Shown here in pieces: positions 1 through 4,329 of a DNA stretch of 5,301 nucleotides. The stretch is taken from NCBI GenBank assembly GCA_900553155.1, contig USCM01000148.1:1-5301 (forward strand), given 5' to 3'. Each line of letters starts with the position of its first letter. Position 1 is the stretch's first letter. The notes beneath the pieces are model-generated. The model had not been told where the DNA came from. It did no database searches and worked only from the letters and a program-made list of their open reading frames with translations. This DNA comes from an uncultured Prevotella sp. GTDB taxonomy: Bacteria; Bacteroidota; Bacteroidia; Bacteroidales; Bacteroidaceae. The position numbers and the translations under genes are program-made.

Positions 1-384
1 TACAGCGACCTCTCTACACAACTCGACTACATCAACATCCCCCTGACCCTCAATGCCTACATAGCTCCGGGCTTGGCAGTAAAGGCAGGTGTACAGATGG
101 GGTTGGCATTGTCTGGCAAACTAAAATACACCATGACCAAATACACCAAAAACGACGACGGCGAGTTTGCCCCGACACAGCCCGAGGAGGTAAGCCAGAA
201 GCTCAACAACACAATGAAGAGCGTGTGCTTCTCCATACCCGTTGGCTTGAGCTACGAGTTCTCCAACGTCATTATCGACGCACGCTACCACTTCGGCTTG
301 ACCCCAGTGCAGCAGATTGGCGACTACAAGGGACCCAAGAACCGCGTCTTCACCATAAGTGCAGGCTACCGCTTCGCACTTTAA
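1..384 (+). CDS. Outer-membrane beta-barrel protein, PorT-like (C-terminal part; 5' end outside window)
   Basis: The frame is open from base 1 to the TAA at 382-384, giving the last 127 residues. Alternating hydrophobic/polar strands separated by turns are visible: LDYINIPLTLNAYI near residue 9, then a GLAVKAGVQMGLALSG strand pair, a charged loop (KYTKNDDGEF, about residues 46-56), SIPVGLSYEF, VIIDARYHFGLT, and a final VFTISAGYRFAL ending on the chain terminus. An aromatic residue near the C-terminus (YRFAL) and the phrase 'IPL..Y..PGLAVKAG' are typical of the Bacteroidetes outer-membrane beta-barrel family (PorT/OMP_b-brl_2). Members are usually about 200-250 residues, so roughly the second half is present. 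Function in this family is mostly unassigned; no ligand can be read from the sequence. A TTG at 73 could be called as a start by software, but the homologous sequence runs upstream of it. No clear terminator follows. Confidence is high for the fold, low for function. Confidence 0.8.
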   Translation, partial: YSDLSTQLDYINIPLTLNAYIAPGLAVKAGVQMGLALSGKLKYTMTKYTKNDDGEFAPTQPEEVSQKLNNTMKSVCFSIPVGLSYEFSNVIIDARYHFGLTPVQQIGDYKGPKNRVFTISAGYRFAL

Positions 385-463
385 GTAGACATTTTTGGGG
401 GACATCATATATTAGGAGTAGTTTTTTTCCTCATAAAGATATAATATTGTCAAGTATTTTCTG

Positions 464-471
464 TAAATTTG
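464..471 (+). promoter_or_regulatory. Candidate Bacteroidetes -7 element upstream of frr
   Basis: TAAATTTG matches the Bacteroidetes sigma-ABfr -7 consensus TAnnTTTG exactly. It lies 69 bp before the frr ATG in the AT-rich 156-bp gap 385-540, which holds no gene and no obvious hairpin. A start a few bases downstream would leave a leader of about 60 nt. The -33 element is weak: the nearest TTG (447-449) is only 14 bp away, shorter than the usual 17-23 bp. The octamer can occur by chance in AT-rich DNA, so this is a moderate call. No Shine-Dalgarno sequence precedes the ATG, which is normal for the phylum. Confidence 0.45.
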
Positions 472-540
472 CAAAGTAATACTGTAGCTTTCAAAAGTAC
501 AGAAGTGATATAGATAAAGAAAACTAATACTACAATAATT

Positions 541-1101
541 ATGATAGACGTAAAAGAAACATTAGGTGGTGCTGAGGAGCGCATGGAGATGGGTGCCATG
601 TACCTTGAGGAGCAGCTTGCCCGCATCCGTGCCGGACGCGCCAACGTAGCAATACTCGACGGAGTGAAGGTGAGCTCATGGGGCTCTATGGTTCCGCTTA
701 ACCAGGTGGCCAACGTCACCGTTCCCGACCCACGTACTATCGCTATCCGTCCCTTCGACAAGAAGCAGATTCGCGAGATTGAGAAGGCCATTATGGACAG
801 CGACGTAGGCATCACTCCAGAGAACAACGGCGAGATTATCCGTCTGGGCATACCACAGCCTACAGAGGAACGCCGTAAGGAGCTTGTCAAGCAGTGCAAC
901 AAGATTGGCGAACGCACAAAGGTGGAAATCCGCAACGCTCGTCAGGAAACTAAGGACAAACTGAAGAAGGCCATAAAGGACGGACTGTCTGAGGACCTTG
1001 AGAAGGATGCCGAGAACGAGTTGCAGAAGATACACGACAAGTTTGTTAAGAAGGTAGAAGACCTTCTCGCTGCTAAGCAGAAGGAAATTATGACAGTCTA
1101 A
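541..1101 (+). CDS. frr: Ribosome recycling factor
   Basis: A complete 186-residue protein of the standard RRF length (about 185). After termination, RRF works with EF-G in the cytoplasm to split the 70S post-termination complex into subunits. Visible family signatures: the N-terminal helix with LARIRAGRAN (about residues 26-35), the beta-rich domain II with PLNQVANVTVPDPRTI (52-67), IRPFDK and the IGITPENNG-like segment (DVGITPENNG, 88-97), then IRLGIPQPTEERRKELVK (100-117) and two long charged helices rich in Lys/Glu forming the rest of the three-helix-bundle domain I. The ATG at 541 is the only start that gives the usual N-terminus. It precedes rsgA on the same strand by 132 bp; both act on the ribosome, and co-transcription is possible. 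Nothing is truncated or unusual in the coding sequence. Confidence 0.98.
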   Translation: MIDVKETLGGAEERMEMGAMYLEEQLARIRAGRANVAILDGVKVSSWGSMVPLNQVANVTVPDPRTIAIRPFDKKQIREIEKAIMDSDVGITPENNGEIIRLGIPQPTEERRKELVKQCNKIGERTKVEIRNARQETKDKLKKAIKDGLSEDLEKDAENELQKIHDKFVKKVEDLLAAKQKEIMTV

Positions 1102-1105
1102 TAAA

Positions 1106-1227
1106 GTAAAAAAGTAAAAGAGTAAAAAAGTAAAAAGCGTGGCTTAAAGTAAAACTGCTCTTTTTACTCTTTTACTCTTTTACCTTTAAACAGCTCTTTT
1201 TACTTTTTTACCTTTTTACATTTTTAC
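1106..1227. repeat. 8-bp-period inverted repeat array between frr and rsgA
   Basis: Four tandem units of the type GTAAAAAA start at 1106, 1114, 1122 and 1130, with a stray fifth GTAAAA at 1149. The opposite orientation follows: three TTTTTAC-type units ending at 1167, 1175 and 1183, and four ending at 1203, 1211, 1219 and 1227. Every within-block spacing is exactly 8 bp. The segments beginning CTGCTC (1155) and CAGCTC (1191) are also a roughly 36-bp direct duplication. The block 1106-1137 is complementary to 1196-1227 at 29 of 32 positions (30 counting one G-U), and 1114-1137 is complementary to 1160-1183 at 23 of 24, so two exclusive hairpins can form. The array fills nearly the whole intergenic region and ends 6 nt before the rsgA ATG. 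It could act as an RNA leader structure, or be a neutral spreading repeat. Confidence 0.85.
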
Positions 1228-1233
1228 TTTTTA

Positions 1234-2166
1234 ATGACTGGATTAGTAATAAAGAACACCGGCAGCTGGTACACCGTGCGTACCGACGACAACCAGATAG
1301 TAGACTGCAAGATTAAGGGCAACTTCCGACTGAAAGGCATACGCAGCACCAACCCGGTGGCTGTGGGCGACATCGTGGAGATTATCCGCAACCAGGAAGG
1401 CACCGCCTTCATTACCGCCATCTGCGACCGACGCAACTATATCATACGCAAGTCGCAGAACCTTAGCAAGCAGAGCCACATCATTGCAGCCAATGTAGAC
1501 CAGGCTTTCCTCATCGTAACGGTAAACCATCCGCAGACAAGCACCATCTTTATCGACCGCTTCCTTGCCACTGCCGAGGCTTACAGCGTACCTACGGTGC
1601 TTGTGTTCAACAAAACCGACCTGCTGTCGGACGAAGAGCTGCACTATCAGGAGATGATGATGAAGCTCTACGAAACCATTGGCTACAAGTGCATAGCCGT
1701 ATCTGCCGCTACCGGCTGCGGCATGGACGCCATCAAGCCGATGCTTAAGGACAAGATAACGCTGCTTAGCGGAAACAGCGGTGTGGGCAAGTCGACCTTC
1801 ATCAACTATATCCTGCCGGGTGCCAACCTGCGCACATCGTCCATCTCCGACGCCCACAACACGGGTATGCACACCACCACCTTCAGCGAGATGTTGCTGC
1901 TGCCGGAGGGTGGCTACCTTATCGACACTCCGGGCATAAAGGGCTTCGGCACCTTCGACATCGAGCCTGAGGAGCTTACAAGCTACTTCAAGGACATCTT
2001 CCACTTCTCGAAGGACTGCCGTTTCAACAACTGCACCCATACCCACGAGCCTGGTTGCGCGGTGCTTAAGGCTGTAGAAGAACACTACATTGCCGCATCA
2101 CGCTACCAGAGCTACCTGTCTATGCTCGAGGATAAGGAGGAAAACAAGTATAGAGAGGCCTACTAA
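1234..2166 (+). CDS. rsgA: Ribosome small subunit maturation GTPase RsgA (YjeQ/YloQ)
   Basis: A complete 310-residue circularly permuted GTPase that checks late 30S subunit assembly; GTP hydrolysis is stimulated by the 30S particle. Domain order: an N-terminal OB-fold (about 1-68, with VAVGDIVEI at 42-50), the GTPase core, then a C-terminal zinc domain. The permuted G-motif order is visible: G4 NKTD at 126-129, G5 SAATG at 157-161, G1 P-loop GNSGVGKS at 180-187, G2 in HTTT at 213-216, G3 DTPG at 231-234. The zinc site C262-x4-C267-x-H269-x5-C275 is intact. The ATG at 1234 lies directly after the TTTTTAC repeat array and has no Shine-Dalgarno sequence; it gives a normal N-terminus. The TAA at 2164-2166 directly touches the reverse-strand stop of the GH127 remnant. 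All key residues are present, so it should be functional. Confidence 0.98.
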   Translation: MTGLVIKNTGSWYTVRTDDNQIVDCKIKGNFRLKGIRSTNPVAVGDIVEIIRNQEGTAFITAICDRRNYIIRKSQNLSKQSHIIAANVDQAFLIVTVNHPQTSTIFIDRFLATAEAYSVPTVLVFNKTDLLSDEELHYQEMMMKLYETIGYKCIAVSAATGCGMDAIKPMLKDKITLLSGNSGVGKSTFINYILPGANLRTSSISDAHNTGMHTTTFSEMLLLPEGGYLIDTPGIKGFGTFDIEPEELTSYFKDIFHFSKDCRFNNCTHTHEPGCAVLKAVEEHYIAASRYQSYLSMLEDKEENKYREAY

Positions 2167-2463
2167 TTACTTATCCAACATCTTTAGCGACTGCACAAAC
2201 CAAACGTTCATTTGGTTGGCGCCACGATGGTTCCAAGCATAGTAAGGAATGAGGGTCAGCTTCTGGTTCTTAACCGACACGCCGTTGGCGCTATCCTCAA
2301 GCATTTGAGCCTGTGTGGTGATGGCCTTGACAGCGAAGGCTGGCGCACCCTTGGTCTCGGTGTTCTGTATCTTGTAGTTTTCTACAAGGTCGAACGACGG
2401 TTGCTTGCCAATAACGGCACGAAGCACAGGCTCGTTCTGGTTGTCGGCAGCCCCAGCACAGAT
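2167..2463 (-). pseudogene. C-terminal remnant of a GH127 (beta-L-arabinofuranosidase family, DUF1680) protein
   Basis: About 99 codons are open without a start codon, from the junction near 2463 to the TAA at 2167-2169. The sequence reads ICAGAADNQNEPVLRAV at the left, resembling the conserved 'YCAEgaDN' stretch of GH127, and near the end has LTLIPYYAWNHRG followed by MNVWF, which closely matches the GH127 C-terminal signature (IPYYAWxNRGxxxMxVW). GH127 enzymes are about 600-800 residues, with an (alpha/alpha)6 catalytic barrel carrying a zinc/cysteine site; only the last beta-domain is left, so no activity is expected. Upstream the DNA changes to the DUF2264 fragment in another reading frame. 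The lack of stop codons suggests a recent break. The nearest start-like codon (GTG at 2425-2427) would give an 86-residue orphan piece. Family call fairly secure; the break could also be an assembly error. Confidence 0.72.
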
Positions 2464-2884
2464 AGTCGGCGCTCTGAGGGTCTACCGCATTCTTATACGA
2501 CAGCAATGCCCACTTGCGCAGCTGCTTGCGCTGCTTTCCTTCCGCCGTATTGTCGTCGGGCAAGGCTAGCCACGGAGCAATGCCAGCCATCAGTCGGCCA
2601 AAACATTCCATATACAGTACCTTGCGGTTGTCAAAACTCGGGCTGAACTCGGTCTGCATGTTCTTCTGCAGTTCGCCCTTTGCCATATTCTCAAGCACCG
2701 GCTGCGCCATGCGGTAGGCAAGCGAGCACCAGTATTGGCGGTCGTTAGGCTCGTGAGCTTTCTTCTTTGCAGCTGTCGAGGTCAAAGGTAGAGCCAAGAA
2801 GACAAGGAGCAGGAAGCCCCACCCCCAACTTCTCCTCCACAGGGAGGGGAGTAATGTGTTTATATTGTTGGTTCTGAAAATCAT
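2297..2884 (-). pseudogene. Truncated DUF2264 (PF10022) protein: signal peptide and N-terminal part, out of frame after the junction
   Basis: The frame from ATG 2884 runs 195 codons, but recognisable protein ends at about residue 142 (base 2459). Residues 24-39 (FLLLVFLALPLTSTAA) form a signal-peptide core. Residues 48-108 carry the DUF2264 N-terminal pattern: DRQYW, PVLENMAKGELQKNM, then YMECFGRLMAGIAPWLAL, and DPQSADYL at 135-142. DUF2264 proteins are usually 350 residues or more, with an (alpha/alpha)-barrel; only the first hundred or so mature residues remain. I recall this family being linked to beta-glucuronidase family GH154, but that is memory, not shown here. From residue 143 on, the frame is a Cys/Arg-rich shadow of the GH127 remnant. 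The start is 39 bp downstream of the GH43 stop, so it was probably an operon partner. Residues 10-23 (TLLPSLWRRSWGWG) are encoded by a GC-rich repeat-like element. Confidence 0.75.
2812..2852. repeat. GC-rich purine/pyrimidine-skewed element inside the signal-peptide coding region
   Basis: On the minus strand it reads TACTCCCCTCCCTGTGGAGG then AGAAGTTGGGGGTGGGGC. A pyrimidine-rich arm (CTCCCCTCC) faces a purine-rich arm (GGAGGAG) across a CTGT loop and is followed by a G-rich tail. This resembles the 'CTCCCTCC..GGAGGGG..GGGGGTGGGG' repeats I associate with intergenic DNA of Bacteroidales and other bacteria; the resemblance is from memory. It sits within the first 25 codons of the DUF2264 fragment and is translated as LLPSLWRRSWGWG. 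Composition differs sharply from the flanking AT-rich DNA. Only one copy is in the window, so repetition cannot be confirmed. Confidence 0.45.
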
Positions 2885-2923
2885 ATATTATACTGTTTTT
2901 TATTTTAATCCTCTTTATTGTAT

Positions 2924-4042
2924 TTAGCGTTTCAGTACCGGCACACCCTCCTCAAACGCTATCGGCACCCACAGGTGTCGGCTGTCGCTAAGGTGTTTGG
3001 GGTTCCACATATCCGCCATGAACACATAGTCGGCACCGCCAAACATCTTCTTCTGTGCGGCGGTCTCCACCTTATATATGTATGTGCCTTGCGCGCCGAA
3101 TGTCTTGTCGGCACCCTCGCCACGGCATGGGTTGTCCAACTGTTCCCATGGACCAAATATATTCTTTGCACGGAACATGCGGGCAGCGTTAGGCGCCCAA
3201 CCCGTACATCCGCTTGTAATCATCCAATAGGTGCCATCCTTCTTGAAGATAGTAGGCGCCTCGTTCTGACCGCCGGCTGCAACACGAACAAACGAGCCGT
3301 TGTGCTGCATATAGTCGTCGGTAAGCTGTGCAATCTGGATTGTCAGATTGTCCTCTGATGAGAAGATGTGGTAAGCCTTGCCGTCGTCGTCTACAAATAC
3401 GGTCATGTCGCGTGCCATCTGTCCGCCTTGCAAATCGCGCATGAAGAACATGCCACGCTCTATCTGTGTGCGCCATTCGGGAGTCCACCACTTCTTAAGT
3501 TCGGGGTACAACAGCTGATGACGCAGGTCGGTTGTATCGGGCTTGGCAAAACCAATGGGATAGACACCGGCATTCACTCTGCCCGAACGCACAAACTTGA
3601 ACGGACCAAACGGGGTATCGCTCACAGCCACAGCAGCACGTGCCGCACCATAGCCACGACCCTTAAGCTCCAGGTGGAACCACATAACAAACTTCTTGGT
3701 CTTGGCATTGTACAGCACCTTTGGGCGCTCGATGATGCATCCGCCCTCAATATCGCTGCCCGGTTCGTTAGATACCGGGAGCACAAGACCGTGGTTGGTC
3801 CAGTCCTTAAGATTCTTGGAAGTAAAGCAACTAACACCCAGCGAACTATAGGGCTTGCCGTTGTCCGAACGGCTTTCGCCATACCAATAGTACGTACCCT
3901 TATAGTTAAAGATACTGCCACCGTGTGCATTGATGTGTTTGCCCGTGTTGTCTTTCCACACGCCACCGTCCATCGGAGCCTGTGCAAAGAGCGGAGCACA
4001 AGAAAGTTGCAGCGCAAATATAGCCGCGAAAATCTTCTTCAT
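2924..4042 (-). CDS. Secreted GH43-family glycosidase, exo-beta-1,3-galactanase-like (subfamily 24/34 type)
   Basis: A complete 372-residue protein with a signal peptide (MKKIFAAIFALQLSCAPLFA, cleavage near residue 20-22), probably periplasmic. The fold is a five-bladed beta-propeller: AHGGSIFNYKGTYYWYGE (39-55), ERPKVLYN (105-112), SDTPFGPF (141-148), RDMTVFVDDDGKAYHIFSSE (211-230), NEAPTIFKKDGTYWMITSG (260-278), TGWAPN (280-285) and FGAQGTYI (315-322). 'AHGG' replaces the Asp base motif of ordinary GH43 enzymes, as in exo-beta-1,3-galactanases; by motif spacing E105, E261 (acid) and Q318 match the Glu/Glu/Gln set described for the Phanerochaete enzyme. That match is by eye. A longer frame starts at 4114, but the MKK start at 4042 gives the signal peptide. 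An extra segment at about 160-205 (HQLLYPELKKWW..) is longer than I expect for that subfamily, so exact substrate is open. It leads the broken DUF2264/GH127 pair and follows the GH16 gene on the same strand. Confidence 0.8.
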   Translation of the reverse strand: MKKIFAAIFALQLSCAPLFAQAPMDGGVWKDNTGKHINAHGGSIFNYKGTYYWYGESRSDNGKPYSSLGVSCFTSKNLKDWTNHGLVLPVSNEPGSDIEGGCIIERPKVLYNAKTKKFVMWFHLELKGRGYGAARAAVAVSDTPFGPFKFVRSGRVNAGVYPIGFAKPDTTDLRHQLLYPELKKWWTPEWRTQIERGMFFMRDLQGGQMARDMTVFVDDDGKAYHIFSSEDNLTIQIAQLTDDYMQHNGSFVRVAAGGQNEAPTIFKKDGTYWMITSGCTGWAPNAARMFRAKNIFGPWEQLDNPCRGEGADKTFGAQGTYIYKVETAAQKKMFGGADYVFMADMWNPKHLSDSRHLWVPIAFEEGVPVLKR

Positions 4043-4102
4043 ATTAATTGTATCGGTTATGATGATTGGTAAATTATATACTGTTTTAGTTATCAGATAT
4101 TG

Positions 4103-4110
4103 CAAAATTA
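4103..4110 (-). promoter_or_regulatory. Candidate -7 element for the GH43 gene
   Basis: On the minus strand TAATTTTG matches the Bacteroidetes -7 consensus TAnnTTTG. It is 60 bp before the GH43 ATG (4042), leaving a leader of about 50-55 nt. No good TTTG/TTG -33 element is found 17-23 bp further upstream. Its position after the GH16 terminator and before GH43 supports a separate transcription start for the GH43-DUF2264-GH127 group. The rest of 4111-4240 is AT-rich DNA in which I see no further feature. Confidence 0.45.
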
Positions 4111-4242
4111 GCAATAATGGCTGTCATCTACTGACTATTATCAATAATAAAGGAGCAATAATTAAGATATAAACCCTACATACATCGCTATTTATATTTA
4201 TCCACAAAATAGCGCAACGTTAACGACACTGCCTATAGCAAT

Positions 4243-4294
4243 AAAAAAAGAGGATGTGCAAAAAACTACAACTACACGTTATTTGCACATCCTC
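4243..4294 (-). terminator. Intrinsic terminator of the GH16 gene
   Basis: A perfect 13-bp inverted repeat, GAGGATGTGCAAA at 4250-4262 and TTTGCACATCCTC at 4282-4294, separated by 19 nt. On the minus strand the hairpin is followed at once by seven T residues (4243-4249 as A on the plus strand). It begins 35 nt after the GH16 stop codon at 4330. Stem, spacing and T-run are all as expected for a Rho-independent terminator reading leftward. On the plus strand no comparable T-run follows, so it is one-directional. Confidence 0.9.
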
Positions 4295-4329
4295 AACTAA
4301 CCCATTTAAACCTATATAAAAACAACCTC

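Noticed and set aside
73..75. TTG start for the outer-membrane protein
   Set aside because: The frame is open to base 1 and the upstream residues (LDYINIPLTLNAYI) continue the barrel pattern, so the gene is cut by the window edge.
385..540. Intrinsic terminator for the outer-membrane protein gene
   Set aside because: There are T-runs (near 391-395 and 422-428) but no convincing stem in front of them.
450..935. 161-codon minus-strand frame over the frr 5' half
   Set aside because: Antisense shadow of a clear frr; no family pattern and composition follows frr codons.
1106..1227. CRISPR array
   Set aside because: The repeats are 8 bp, contiguous and occur in both orientations; there are no unique spacers of 25-40 bp.
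1243..2085. 280-codon open frame on the minus strand opposite rsgA
   Set aside because: It mirrors the codon pattern of rsgA, shows no recognisable domain, and rsgA on the other strand has every catalytic motif.
2440..2480. A single-base frameshift in one intact gene as the explanation of the two frames
   Set aside because: The pieces on the two sides match N- and C-terminal ends of different families and the middle of each is absent, so one indel correction would not restore a known protein.
3368..4072. 234-codon plus-strand frame opposite GH43
   Set aside because: Opposite strand of a secure enzyme gene; translation has no domain pattern.
4043..4114. Upstream ATG at 4114 for the GH43 gene
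   Set aside because: The added 24 residues lie over the likely promoter and place the signal peptide internally; the MKK start at 4042 gives a normal secretion signal.
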